Positions 17,051 to 25,932 are shown, numbered from the stretch's first letter. The stretch is DNA of 64,000 bases from Paenibacillus rigui (GCF_002234615.1 NZ_NMQW01000008.1:186001-250000), one strand, 5' to 3'. A program made the numbers and translations. Notes: a model not told the origin generated them from the sequence alone.

Positions 17051-18175
17051 TTATTTTACAGGCCCCATGGAACTGATCTGCACAACTGCGGTCACATGAA
17101 TGTCGGAACGGGACAGTTCTTCGCTCCAATGGTCCTTTACCTGCTCGAATGCTTTAAATTCATAGGCTCTGGCATACATGCCCAGGCCGATCGGATCGAT
17201 TCGGTGCTTCTGGAATTCACGGATCAACTCCTGAAATTGATGCTGCGTCTGCTTTGAAACTGTCTTTTCCAGCTCCTTCGTGTGACGCATCATATCATAA
17301 GGAAACAAACGCTCCGACAGTGCGGCGGTTATTTTGATTCGAATATCGAAGTGGAATTTGCTGTTTTTAAACGATGGTTTAATTTTCGTATCGATTTTCT
17401 CGGCAGAAAAGCTGACCGTATCGGTGTCGAAAGGGCCGGTTTTAGGTTGGTTGGGAACGGGGAACGTCAAGCTGACCCCTGCTTTGGCTTTCCCTTTCAA
17501 TATATTCAGAAGCACTGAGTCCTGCTGCCCCAATGTGTGGGCATATCTCCCCCTTTTGTCCAGCAGCACGGTGCCCTGCATTTTGATTTTTGTCTTATGC
17601 AGCTGGACCTCCGCGATAGAGGGAGTGATCCCTTTATCGTACATTTGCCGGTGCAGCTCCTGTATCGTTGTACTGACCGTTTCGCCTCTGCCGCTGTTTG
17701 TGTTGACCATCGTCCGCAGCAGGATAGGAATGAGCGGTTCATCCGGAGGAGGCGAATGAATCAGCTCGGCTACCGGGCCGTCTACAGCAATCATGCGGTC
17801 CGTTGTCGTATTCCGGGAATCGCGGAAAATGACGTCCATAATCTTAAACCAGTCCGGCTGCTGCAAAATCCTTTTTCCAACCAGGATGACCTGAAAGTTC
17901 CTTCCTGATACAGCCCCGCCTGTTTGGGCATCCTGCTCTGCTCTTGATTGGCGAAGGGAACGGGCGATTCCGCTGTTCTCTATGCTTTTTTTCGGGATCG
18001 ATTTACTGAACACCGGAGAAATGGAATAAAAGTGAAATTTGTTGTTCGGGTCCAGATCGATACCTAATGCGAGCGGCGTTGCAGCACTTTCCAAATCCAG
18101 CCGGTCGCTGCAGCCTGCAGATGACAAGAGCGCCAGCGTGAGTGTAAGCATGACGCATAGAAAGCGAAAGGACAT
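17051..18175 (-). CDS. gerC: Spore germination receptor lipoprotein GerC
   Basis: This is the lipoprotein subunit of a nutrient germinant receptor in the spore inner membrane (Ger(x)C family). It has 374 residues with a signal peptide and lipobox SSAGC. The body shows family patterns such as ALGIDLDPNNKFHFYSISPVFS, GRNFQVILVGKRIL and the C-terminal IGLGMYARAYEFKAFEQVKDHW. It is the third gene of the operon, sharing one base with the end of gerB. The germinant cannot be predicted. Confidence 0.92.
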   Translation of the reverse strand: MSFRFLCVMLTLTLALLSSAGCSDRLDLESAATPLALGIDLDPNNKFHFYSISPVFSKSIPKKSIENSGIARSLRQSRAEQDAQTGGAVSGRNFQVILVGKRILQQPDWFKIMDVIFRDSRNTTTDRMIAVDGPVAELIHSPPPDEPLIPILLRTMVNTNSGRGETVSTTIQELHRQMYDKGITPSIAEVQLHKTKIKMQGTVLLDKRGRYAHTLGQQDSVLLNILKGKAKAGVSLTFPVPNQPKTGPFDTDTVSFSAEKIDTKIKPSFKNSKFHFDIRIKITAALSERLFPYDMMRHTKELEKTVSKQTQHQFQELIREFQKHRIDPIGLGMYARAYEFKAFEQVKDHWSEELSRSDIHVTAVVQISSMGPVK

Positions 18176-19275
18176 TAGACACCGCTCCTTTTCTGGAAAA
18201 ATTGGATTCCCGATAAGTAAAGCAGCAGACAGGCCGGGAGTACATATTCCATTCCGAATCCGACATACGCCAAAATGAGCTCCAGCCTGTCACTCTGGTT
18301 GAACGTGAGTTTATGAAAGTAATACACCATAATCAGAACCAGGCAAACCAACCGTAAATGCATCCGATTGTCCTGTTTCCCGAGGAGCCAGCTGGTGCAG
18401 AAGGTGGTCAGGTACATAGCGGGAATCCAGACCAGCGAGAAAATAAATAAATAAAATGAAATGAACAAAATTTCAATCCGCTCTATAAATTTGAACTCGA
18501 TCGATTTCAGCACGCTGATGACGGGATCGTTGTAAGTATTGATTTCATCGGGGCTGAAGAACAGGAAGCATATGATTGTTATAAACAGGTAAAGCAGCGA
18601 CGTTAATGTATTAGCGATCAGCATCCCAGTGAAGGCTTTTTCTTTTTTGCGCAGATTGGGGTACAAGAAAAACGCGGATACCATGCCCAGGCTTGGATAA
18701 ATGGTGGCCGGGATTGCCGAGAACACAGGCCCCCATCCTTTTTTCAGCAGCGGCATCAGATGGAGCCAGTGAGCGTTCTTTAGCGTAAGCATGTAGACAA
18801 GCGGGATCCATATCGAAAGAAACACGACAAGCTCGGCATACCTTCCCAATACGCTGGGATGATAACGGGCGATGCTGTAAGTCGGAATGAGCAGTAAAAT
18901 CATAATGACGTAAGCCGCGGTATTCGGGAGCAGCCATATTTTTACCAGTAGAATGGATCGGGTCAAACCGTCGAAGCCAAGACTTAAAAAATAAAAGGCG
19001 AACACAATGGCAGCCATACGGCCCGCCCAGCGGCCCATATACCGGGTTACGAGATCCAGCAGCGTCCCCTCCGGGTGCTTTTTCATGACTTGAATGATAA
19101 GGAAGCTGGCGGTTACATTGATCGCCCACCCCAGGAGGAGCGCAATCCAGCCGTCCGTCCCTGCGAATTCAGCTAATTTGCGGGGTAAAGACAAGACGGC
19201 CACGCTGACCTGGATGCCGGAAATGATAAAAATAAACTGCATGAGGGAAATGGGGGTTGCTGTATAGCGGTTCAT
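18175..19275 (-). CDS. gerB: Spore germination receptor permease-like subunit GerB
   Basis: The 366-residue protein is a GerAB/ArcD/ProY-family (amino acid permease fold) membrane protein with about ten hydrophobic helices. It starts with a typical ISLMQFIFIISGIQVSVAVL segment and contains LVVFLSIWIPLVYML and GMVSAFFLYPNL. This subunit is thought to hold the germinant-binding pocket. It overlaps gerA by 4 bp and gerC by 1 bp. Confidence 0.93.
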   Translation of the reverse strand: MNRYTATPISLMQFIFIISGIQVSVAVLSLPRKLAEFAGTDGWIALLLGWAINVTASFLIIQVMKKHPEGTLLDLVTRYMGRWAGRMAAIVFAFYFLSLGFDGLTRSILLVKIWLLPNTAAYVIMILLLIPTYSIARYHPSVLGRYAELVVFLSIWIPLVYMLTLKNAHWLHLMPLLKKGWGPVFSAIPATIYPSLGMVSAFFLYPNLRKKEKAFTGMLIANTLTSLLYLFITIICFLFFSPDEINTYNDPVISVLKSIEFKFIERIEILFISFYLFIFSLVWIPAMYLTTFCTSWLLGKQDNRMHLRLVCLVLIMVYYFHKLTFNQSDRLELILAYVGFGMEYVLPACLLLYLSGIQFFQKRSGV

Positions 19276-20777
19276 TTGTCCTTCTCTCCCGTACGGCTGG
19301 TATCCTGTCGTTTCAATTGAGTCGGAGCTGTGCTAAGCGGTCTGTTCTTCATGAGCCACAGCGGTACGCGGACGATGGTATCCTTCAAATCTTTGAGGCG
19401 CATCGGTGCCAGAGGGCTGTTATACGGCATCCCGAGCGTTTTCAATGCAATCAGATGCCCCATCATCACCATCAAGCCAATCGTTAACCCTACGAGTCCG
19501 AACATGGAAGCCGCGAACATCAGCATAAACCGGATGAGGCGGACGGCTGCGACCAGATCGTAATTCGGCAGAATAAAGGAAGCGATAGCGGTGAAAGCGA
19601 CCACAATCACCATAATATTGCTGACAAGACCCGCTTGAACTACGGCTTGACCAATGACAATACCTCCAACGATTCCGACGGTTTGTCCGACGGGAGCGGG
19701 AAGTCTGACTCCTGCTTCACGCAGCATCTCCAGCGTTATCTCCATAATGATGGCTTCGATAAACGGCGGAAAGGGAACCTGTCCTCTGGATATGCCAAGT
19801 GTGAGCAGCAGCTTCAGCGGGATGATCTCAAAGTTATAGGAAATGATGGCGATGTAGAAGGCCGGCAAGAAGGATGCAACGAAAAATGCAAACATCCGCA
19901 GCATTCTTAAAAAAGTCGCAATGTACCATCGCGTACTGTAATCATCCACGGTCTGGAAAAAGGACATGAACGTAGCGGGAGCGACGAACACGCTGGGGGA
20001 TCGGTCGACGATGACGGCACAGCGCCCCTGTAAAATTTGCGAAGCCGCGGTATCCGGGCGTTCCGTCGTAATGAGCTGAGGAAACAAGGAAAAGGGGCTG
20101 TCTTCGATAAACTCGGCCAATTCTCCCGTATTGATGATCACGTCGACGTTGATCTTTTGAATCCGGTTTTCCAGCTTGGACAGGAAGTCAGGATTGACGA
20201 CATCGGCCAAGTAAAGGATAGAGACCTCCGTTTGGCCGCGCTGTCCGACCAGATACCGCTTCATTTTCAGCTCGCGGTTAGGAATATATCTGCGAATGAG
20301 TGCGATGTTGTGCCCTGCGGTTTCAACAAAGCCTTGATGTGCACCCTTTAATGAGGGCTCCTGCTGAGGATCCTCGATCGCTCGCTGCGGCCAGCCTGCC
20401 GTATCCAGTGCGTACGCTTCCTGTCTTCCGACGACAAATAAGACGCTGCTTCCATTTAATATAGCCGCTTCGATTTGTTTCATGTCGGTTTGCGGTACGA
20501 TGTGAGCAATCGTCAGAACAAGCTCGTCACCCGGAATACCGCTCCCGGATTCAAACTGAAGCGGGCGCAGCACATCGTGATTGACAGCGTTTTTATCCGT
20601 AAGCCCGTCCAAATAGGCAAGGACAGCCAGCTCGCCGGTTTGTTTAATCTTGAATTGACGGAGGATCAGATCGGGTGTGTCGGTGAACAGATTTTGCAGA
20701 TCTGACTTGATTCTGGACGGATCGGTGCACAGCTCGCCGATTTCTGTAGTATGCTTTCCGCTCTGATGCTGGACCAT
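19272..20777 (-). CDS. gerA: Spore germination receptor subunit GerA (GerAA/GerKA family)
   Basis: This 501-residue first subunit has a soluble N-terminal domain (about 1-290) and a C-terminal block of membrane helices containing the conserved LPAFYIAIISYNFEIIPLKLL and RGQVPFPPFIEAIIMEITLEMLREAGVRLP segments (quoted in part). A perfect Shine-Dalgarno GGAGG lies upstream; both GTG 20780 and ATG 20777 are possible and I prefer the ATG. It is the promoter-proximal gene of gerA-gerB-gerC. Expression in the forespore (sigma G) is expected from the family, but I could not place that promoter confidently in 20778-20879. Confidence 0.93.
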   Translation of the reverse strand: MVQHQSGKHTTEIGELCTDPSRIKSDLQNLFTDTPDLILRQFKIKQTGELAVLAYLDGLTDKNAVNHDVLRPLQFESGSGIPGDELVLTIAHIVPQTDMKQIEAAILNGSSVLFVVGRQEAYALDTAGWPQRAIEDPQQEPSLKGAHQGFVETAGHNIALIRRYIPNRELKMKRYLVGQRGQTEVSILYLADVVNPDFLSKLENRIQKINVDVIINTGELAEFIEDSPFSLFPQLITTERPDTAASQILQGRCAVIVDRSPSVFVAPATFMSFFQTVDDYSTRWYIATFLRMLRMFAFFVASFLPAFYIAIISYNFEIIPLKLLLTLGISRGQVPFPPFIEAIIMEITLEMLREAGVRLPAPVGQTVGIVGGIVIGQAVVQAGLVSNIMVIVVAFTAIASFILPNYDLVAAVRLIRFMLMFAASMFGLVGLTIGLMVMMGHLIALKTLGMPYNSPLAPMRLKDLKDTIVRVPLWLMKNRPLSTAPTQLKRQDTSRTGEKDK

Positions 20778-20984
20778 CACACCTTACCTCCTTACCCGCC
20801 GTGTCCCTCCTCCGCCATTCATGATCTGTTCGGTCGTGTACTCTAATTCCAGAGGAAGCTGTGCCTATTTTACCCAATTGTGGGCCAGCTATTCAGAATT
20901 TGGATAAAGTACAGCATCCGGATTGACAAGGATTGGAAACCCGTATACTATTTCTTTCAATCGATAAGGAATGGGGAGATAAGG

Positions 20985-21767
20985 ATGACCGACTATCATG
21001 CCAGGATTATGGAAGAGCTTCGTCGAATTGAGCAGGAGGAGCAGGTAAAAATCGTCTACGCCTGTGAATCCGGCAGCCGCGCCTGGGGCTTCCCGTCGCA
21101 GGACAGCGATTACGATGTCCGCTTCCTGTATGTCAGGCCCGTGAATTGGTACTTGTCCATATTTGATAAGAGGGATGTTATTGAAAGGCCGATCAGTGAT
21201 ATGCTCGACATCAACGGCTGGGATGTGAAGAAGGCGTTGAACTTGTTCCGCAAGTCGAACCCGCCGCTGCTGGAATGGCTTCAGTCCCCCATGAAATACT
21301 ATGAGAGCTTTACCGTAGCTGAGCGCATTCGTCGCATTTCACCCCTGACGTTCTCGCCGAAGTCTTGCATGTACCACTATCTCAACATGGCCAAAGGCAA
21401 TTACCGGGAATATTTGCAGGGGGAGCAGGTGAAGATCAAAAAGTATTTCTACGTACTGCGTCCGATACTTGCTTGTGCGTGGATCGAACAGTTTAACTCG
21501 ATGCCACCGATGGCATTCGATGAGCTGGTCGAATGGCTTCTTCCCGCTGACAGTGATCTGAGAAAGGCTGTGGAACGGCTGCTTGCAAGAAAAAAGGCCG
21601 GAGACGAGCTGGACTTCGAGCCGAGGATCAATCCGATCAATAGCTACCTGGAGGAACAAATCAGGACCTTCGAGCACAAGGCTGTTCTGATGAAGGCCGG
21701 AGAGGGGGCGCAGGACGAGGAGCTGGATGAGCTGTTCCGCGCCGCGTTAAGTGAGGTTTGGGGATAA
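20985..21767 (+). CDS. RlaP/YcgL-type nucleotidyltransferase
   Basis: The 260-residue cytoplasmic protein belongs to the predicted DNA polymerase beta-superfamily nucleotidyltransferases (RlaP family, PF10127-like). The signature is YACESGSRAWGFPSQDSDYDVRFLYV: the GSxxWG turn followed by the catalytic DxDxD-like aspartates. WLQSP and the C-terminal FRAALSEVWG are also typical. The frame is open from 20880, but ATG 20985 has GGGGAG 6 bases upstream and starts at the family N terminus. The physiological substrate is unknown. It is monocistronic, with no terminator seen in the 33-bp convergent gap. Confidence 0.82.
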   Translation: MTDYHARIMEELRRIEQEEQVKIVYACESGSRAWGFPSQDSDYDVRFLYVRPVNWYLSIFDKRDVIERPISDMLDINGWDVKKALNLFRKSNPPLLEWLQSPMKYYESFTVAERIRRISPLTFSPKSCMYHYLNMAKGNYREYLQGEQVKIKKYFYVLRPILACAWIEQFNSMPPMAFDELVEWLLPADSDLRKAVERLLARKKAGDELDFEPRINPINSYLEEQIRTFEHKAVLMKAGEGAQDEELDELFRAALSEVWG

Positions 21768-21800
21768 AGACCCGCTATCCGCGCGAGTCCTTTATCCGAT

Positions 21801-22799
21801 TTATTTAAATGAAGATAAACCGAGCAAGAGTAAGGCTTGAACCACTTTCGCCCATCCGCCCAAAAAGAAGTTAATGGTAGCAACGGGACCGGAAGAATCG
21901 AGTGCACCGAGCACCTTATTCCTGGACAAGACCCCGATGGCTCCCCTGGCTAATAGTCCGATACCTATGGCCAGCCAGATGCCGTAACTCCAACCGGACA
22001 ATCCGAATACAGGGTATAGAAGAATGCTGCTTAGCGCAAGACCAATCCATATTTTTTGAATATTCGCTTTGATTAATGATCCCGTGAGGGAGAGTACGGA
22101 GCCGGCGATTTGAAGAAAAGAAAATAAATACAAGGAATGGGTGTATTTACTGCTTTCCGCTTGCAGGAACCAGGATGAGATCGCAACGCTACCCATAAGA
22201 AAACCATAGATGAAGATAGACTTCCAGCTCCCAGTTAATTTAAAGCTATGTGACTGCATGGAGTAACGGGCAGAGCCGCTACGCGGTGCTGCATCCTCCA
22301 GCTTCAGGCAGAGAAACGCTCCAATCATATATAGAAGTGCATTAAAAATACAAAGAAAAACAGGGAAATGCAGCAGCAAGCATCCCAACACTGCACTAAC
22401 TAATTGCGATACCCAAAATATATTTTGATTGAGCTTCTCCCGGTTGTTGTCGGAGGGAGCCAGCATTTTAAGCCATTTGGAATCCGCACCGTAAATAGCC
22501 GGAAACGACAGCCCCATCAAAATTTCAAATAGGATGAGTAGTTCATAGGTTGAGCAGACGCTCAACAGCAGGATGGTTAAGGCTTGAATAAAGGATGCAG
22601 CAATGACCGGCCGCTTGGGTCCAAATTTATCGACGAAATAACTCGTCATCCCATCACCGGCTATCATGACTATCGTACCGATGGAAATAGCGGACAAAAT
22701 TTCCGATGAGCTAAGGCCATTTGCCTGCAGCATAGGGAAAAATACAATCAGATAAGGATTAGCGCAAAGGAAAAGCTTAACAAGCAGCAGCTTTCTCAT
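21801..22799 (-). CDS. MFS-like membrane transporter, short form
   Basis: This 332-residue, very hydrophobic protein carries the major-facilitator loop pattern SYFVDKFGPKRPVI after the second helix. At about ten predicted helices it is shorter than the usual 12-helix, roughly 400-residue family form. The frame extends to 22916, inside the upstream gene, but the ATG at 22799 forms a 4-bp ATGA overlap with that gene's stop and begins a good first helix. It is the last gene of an AT-richer three-gene operon with Ppx/GppA-like and NDT-like proteins. The transported substrate is unknown; a nucleotide-, nucleoside- or phosphate-linked compound would fit its partners. Confidence 0.75.
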   Translation of the reverse strand: MRKLLLVKLFLCANPYLIVFFPMLQANGLSSSEILSAISIGTIVMIAGDGMTSYFVDKFGPKRPVIAASFIQALTILLLSVCSTYELLILFEILMGLSFPAIYGADSKWLKMLAPSDNNREKLNQNIFWVSQLVSAVLGCLLLHFPVFLCIFNALLYMIGAFLCLKLEDAAPRSGSARYSMQSHSFKLTGSWKSIFIYGFLMGSVAISSWFLQAESSKYTHSLYLFSFLQIAGSVLSLTGSLIKANIQKIWIGLALSSILLYPVFGLSGWSYGIWLAIGIGLLARGAIGVLSRNKVLGALDSSGPVATINFFLGGWAKVVQALLLLGLSSFK

Positions 22800-23602
22800 A
22801 CTTGCTTTAGAAATCCGTGGGCGATATTCAAGTCGGAAGGCAGAAACTGATCTTTCCTGGACCTTTTTAGAGCGGCTATGACAATGCAGTTCGATGCAAC
22901 GGCTCCACGCATCCATTTCGAATCGAAAGGCGATCTGCTTTCAAGCTCATCCAACTGCAGAGAGGCCAGCTCACGGGATAGCTTATAAAAGTCAACAGCG
23001 GAGCAATATCCATGGTTTAATTGAATGCCGAAGCTTTCGATATACGTTTTCTCTCCTCCGGTGTACGCAAAGCTTTGCAAGGATTCGGGAAGCTGGCGGA
23101 ATACCCATTCCGTGCAGTCCTCTACCTTTCTTTGATCCGGCGTATCCAACAGATGAAATGTTTGGTTCAAGTCGGAGATGCCGAAGGGCAGCAGCACAGG
23201 AAGCTCGGCTTCCGGTTGAATGATTTGAATGCTGCCTCCCCCGACATTCATCACATCCAGCAGCTGCGGAATATGGGATTCCCGGACGGCTTTGCGGAGC
23301 AGCTCCGCTTCTTCTTTTTGTGAGATGGTCCTGTAGGTGATGCCCAAGCTTTTGCACGCATTTGAGATTTCGGTGGAGATTGCTGCAGACCTCCTCATCG
23401 CGGCGGTTCCGATGGCTTCGATGATCGCATTTTCTTTCCAAGGAGCGATGAAGCTGCCCAGCATTTCTTCCAGGAGGGGGGCATTTCTTCCTTCCTCCAG
23501 AAGCTCCCACGTCAGCACGTCAAGCTGTTGAATCTGATCCTGCCGCTCATACAATTTGGCGCTGTGACTGCCTAGATCCAAAATTAGTTGACTTTTAAGC
23601 AT
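22796..23602 (-). CDS. Ppx/GppA-like phosphatase (ASKHA fold), short form
   Basis: This 268-residue protein resembles the exopolyphosphatase/pppGpp phosphatase family. It has an N-terminal phosphate-1 loop LILDLGSHSAKLYE, an EAIGTAAMRRS segment, the EEAELL segment and a VMNVGGGSIQI phosphate-2 motif, in which the usual DxGGGS has N in place of D. LNIAHGFL closes the fold. It covers only the two-domain ASKHA core and lacks the C-terminal HD-like domain of long Ppx proteins. It overlaps the NDT-like gene by 19 bp and the MFS gene by 4 bp. Hydrolysis of a nucleotide or polyphosphate is inferred; activity is uncertain given the altered motif. Confidence 0.72.
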   Translation of the reverse strand: MLKSQLILDLGSHSAKLYERQDQIQQLDVLTWELLEEGRNAPLLEEMLGSFIAPWKENAIIEAIGTAAMRRSAAISTEISNACKSLGITYRTISQKEEAELLRKAVRESHIPQLLDVMNVGGGSIQIIQPEAELPVLLPFGISDLNQTFHLLDTPDQRKVEDCTEWVFRQLPESLQSFAYTGGEKTYIESFGIQLNHGYCSAVDFYKLSRELASLQLDELESRSPFDSKWMRGAVASNCIVIAALKRSRKDQFLPSDLNIAHGFLKQV

Positions 23603-24024
23603 AAACGATCACCCGCCATAGCTTCTTTGTTGTTTTTCCACCTAGGGAACACATCCTCCATGAGCCTGCAGTAGCCTGCGAGATTGGGGTCGCTTACTTT
23701 TTCAACACTTAAGATTTGGAGTCCCATGGCTGCGGCATATCCCATCTCCAATACAGCGGCCTTGCCGATGTAATCATCTATATTAGCTATAACCAAAAAA
23801 GAAGAGGCTCTGATTTTTGCGAAAATAGAGTCCTGCAAGGTGCGTGGATCTTCAATCGGATCCTCATCGAGAATAATAAATTCTTCTCCCGGATTCACAA
23901 TTCCATGACTTACAGGAGCGAGCACGTGTATTCCCTCTTGTTCCAAAAAAGTCTTCACTTCCAGCATTTGATTAAAATGCTTGCGGTACGAGCCGCTAAT
24001 TACGGTTTTCAATGTGTCCTTCAT
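23584..24024 (-). CDS. Nucleoside 2-deoxyribosyltransferase-like protein
   Basis: The 146-residue cytoplasmic protein has the small Rossmann-like NDT/DUF4406 fold. TVISGSYRKHFNQM at the N terminus matches the phosphate/sugar-binding start of the family. QDSIFAKIRASSFLVIANIDDYIG matches the acidic strand, and KAAVLEMGYAAAMG matches the segment holding the catalytic glutamate (ELGxAxxxG in known enzymes). Likely chemistry is cleavage or transfer at an N-glycosidic bond. It is the first gene of the operon, directly behind a strong promoter with a palindromic operator at the start site. Confidence 0.7.
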   Translation of the reverse strand: MKDTLKTVISGSYRKHFNQMLEVKTFLEQEGIHVLAPVSHGIVNPGEEFIILDEDPIEDPRTLQDSIFAKIRASSFLVIANIDDYIGKAAVLEMGYAAAMGLQILSVEKVSDPNLAGYCRLMEDVFPRWKNNKEAMAGDRLCLKVN

Positions 24025-24058
24025 GCAGGTTAAATCCCCCTTTGGAAAATGTTAATTT

Positions 24059-24077
24059 TATGTAAATGTCTTACATA
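24059..24077. promoter_or_regulatory. Palindromic operator at the NDT/Ppx/MFS start site
   Basis: TATGTAAATGTCTTACATA is a 7-bp inverted repeat (TATGTAA/TTACATA) around five bases. It lies at the predicted transcription start of the minus-strand operon. A further copy of the half-site, ATTTACAT, is at 24101-24108, inside the promoter spacer. This is the layout of a repressor-controlled promoter. Confidence 0.65.
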
Positions 24078-24084
24078 GGCTTTG

Positions 24085-24114
24085 ATTCTACACCTCAATA
24101 ATTTACATTGTCAA
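24085..24114 (-). promoter_or_regulatory. Sigma-A-type promoter of the NDT/Ppx/MFS operon
   Basis: Read on the minus strand: TTGACA (24114-24109), an 18-base spacer and TAGAAT (24090-24085). The predicted start lies near 24078, next to the palindrome. Confidence 0.75.
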
Positions 24115-24209
24115 GAAAAATTGTTATATTTTTACTTTAATTCGGCGCGTGAATTCATAGATACAGGGTGAGGATTGCTTTATGATACAATGAAGAATGA
24201 GGTGAATTT

Positions 24210-24695
24210 ATGATGCGACAATGGACAAAGTATTTGGTTATTCCATGTCTTCTCTTGACAATCACGGCATGCGGCAGCAAGCCGGCGAGCCACGAGCATG
24301 AAGCGCATCAGCTGGCGAACGGGGATATTCAGGAGACGACGAAATCGGTTCAGGTGCTGCCTTCCTTTTTGGACAAGAAGGACCCGCAGATGAAGCAGAT
24401 TTATCAGTTGGCAGCGAGCCATGCCGATTTGCTCCAGTGGATTCCTTGTTACTGCGGCTGCGGCGAGAGTGCCGGGCATCAGAGCAACCAGAACTGCTTT
24501 GTTAAGGAAATCCGCCAAGACGGGTCTGTCGTCTGGGACGATCATGGCACCCGATGCAACGTATGCCTGGAAATCGCGGTATACTCGGTGAAAATGAAGC
24601 AGGAGGGCAAGACGGATAAGGAAATCCGTTCCTTCATCGACAGCAAATATCAAAAAGGCTACGCTTCGCCTACGAAAACCCCGATGCCCGCCTAA
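24210..24695 (+). CDS. PCYCGC-motif lipoprotein
   Basis: This 161-residue exported protein has a signal peptide with lipobox LTITACG. It carries the defining motif IPCYCGCGESAGH, and further conserved cysteines follow in NQNCFVKE and TRCNVCLEIA. The family is found in spore-forming Bacillales and has no established function; the cysteine pattern suggests metal or thiol chemistry outside the membrane. Start ATG 24210 follows GAGGTG. It is divergent from the NDT/Ppx/MFS operon. Confidence 0.8.
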   Translation: MMRQWTKYLVIPCLLLTITACGSKPASHEHEAHQLANGDIQETTKSVQVLPSFLDKKDPQMKQIYQLAASHADLLQWIPCYCGCGESAGHQSNQNCFVKEIRQDGSVVWDDHGTRCNVCLEIAVYSVKMKQEGKTDKEIRSFIDSKYQKGYASPTKTPMPA

Positions 24696-24699
24696 GCGC

Positions 24700-24758
24700 A
24701 AAAAAAAGCCTTTGCGGTGTCAGGCTGATTTCATCCGAAATCAGCGGACAGCAAAGGC
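24700..24758 (-). terminator. Terminator of cdaS, one arm inside the coding sequence
   Basis: GCCTTTGC (24708-24715) pairs with GCAAAGGC (24751-24758), with an inner GCTGATTTC/GAAATCAGC stem. On the minus strand it is followed by eight Ts. The 5' arm and the stop codon region of cdaS are shared with the stem. Confidence 0.85.
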
Positions 24759-25349
24759 GAATAAATTTCCGTTGAGGCTGAACGATGCTCTTCCGGTTTC
24801 CTCGGAAACGACAATAACCAGCGCATCACATCGCTCGCTCAAGCCCAACGCCGCACGGTGACGGGTTCCGAGCTTTTTTTCGGTGACAACGGTTGTCGTC
24901 AGCGGCAGCACATTGGCTGCCGATACAATCTCGTCGCCCTCAATCAGGACAGCCCCGTCATGCAGCGGACCGCCTGGAACGAAGACGGATTCGAGCAGCG
25001 AGTGCGATAAATTCGCCCGGATAGGGACGCCGGGAGTAATAAACGGCTCCAGCGGATCCTCGCGCCGCACGACGATTAATGCTCCGTGCCGGCGTTGGGA
25101 TAAATTCCGCACACAGTGGGAAATGTCGTTATATTTGTCGGTATACGAGGACAGATAGCATTTTAAATAAAAGGAAGCGGCTAACGATTCGGCCCGGCTG
25201 ACCTCCTCGCTGAGCTGCTCAAATTCGTTTAATAAGCATTGGTCATCCTGCTCCAGCTCCTGGAGCGATTGCTGCATTCGCTGAATGATCCGCTGAAGCT
25301 GGCTTTTCAATTCTTCCTTTAACGGATTGAAATCGCATTGGGAATCCAT
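24741..25349 (-). CDS. cdaS: Sporulation-type diadenylate cyclase CdaS
   Basis: It makes c-di-AMP from two ATP. The 202-residue protein has two N-terminal helices (regulatory in CdaS) followed by a DAC domain with the catalytic motifs GGPLHDGAVLI and LGTRHRAALGLSE. The length and the absence of transmembrane helices or a DNA-binding domain point to CdaS rather than CdaA or DisA. In Bacillus the enzyme acts in the forespore and affects germination. The frame opens at 25361, but ATG 25349 is at a better distance from AAGGATGG. Confidence 0.9.
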   Translation of the reverse strand: MDSQCDFNPLKEELKSQLQRIIQRMQQSLQELEQDDQCLLNEFEQLSEEVSRAESLAASFYLKCYLSSYTDKYNDISHCVRNLSQRRHGALIVVRREDPLEPFITPGVPIRANLSHSLLESVFVPGGPLHDGAVLIEGDEIVSAANVLPLTTTVVTEKKLGTRHRAALGLSERCDALVIVVSEETGRASFSLNGNLFAFAVR

Positions 25350-25470
25350 AGATGTACCCATCCTTCGGTAAGCTATTAGGCGAAGACGCGGATGCTCGAA
25401 GCTTTGATCTTATACCCGCTTATAGCGTGTCCAATGGGGTGGAATATTATGTCGGAAGGAGACCAGGTAC

Positions 25471-25932
25471 TTGAACAGGCTATGTATAATTCCGTGCGGC
25501 TCCCGGAAAATATGGGACACCTCCTTGTCTGCGGAAGGAAGCTATCCGGCGAGACAGACGTATACCGGAGCCTTGCACCGCAAATGCCAGGCGTATGCCG
25601 CGCGGTTTTTCGAAGAGTGGAGTATCTTGTCGGCCAAGCACGGCTTCCTGCTTCCGGATGATGAAGTTCCGGGCAATTATAATGTTGCCTTCGGATCGAA
25701 GCACCCGAATATCCTCTCTGTAGAGGAGCTCTCGCGCCAAGCGAGAATGCGCCAGTGGGAGCGAATGGATGAGATTGTCGTGCTCGGCGGCAAAAAATTT
25801 ACGGCGCTGATCCCCTTGGTATTTCCGGAGGCCGGGCGAATCGTATACCCGCTGGTCGGAAGCAAGGGGATCGGGTACATGCTGCAGAGCCTGGATCGGG
25901 CTTTGGCAAGCGATAAGGAATTTCCGGCGTGA
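25471..25932 (+). CDS. DUF6884-family protein
   Basis: This 153-residue cytoplasmic protein begins LCIIPCGSRKIWD and contains YTGALHRKCQAYAARFFEEW, ILSAKHGFLLPDDEVPGNYNV and IVVLGGKKFTALI, the usual DUF6884 pattern. Its biochemical function is not established; the family is distantly linked to YaaA-like and nucleobase-modifying proteins. The start is TTG 25471, with AAGGAG 9 bases upstream. It is monocistronic and is followed directly by a hairpin-forming repeat. Confidence 0.72.
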   Translation: MNRLCIIPCGSRKIWDTSLSAEGSYPARQTYTGALHRKCQAYAARFFEEWSILSAKHGFLLPDDEVPGNYNVAFGSKHPNILSVEELSRQARMRQWERMDEIVVLGGKKFTALIPLVFPEAGRIVYPLVGSKGIGYMLQSLDRALASDKEFPA

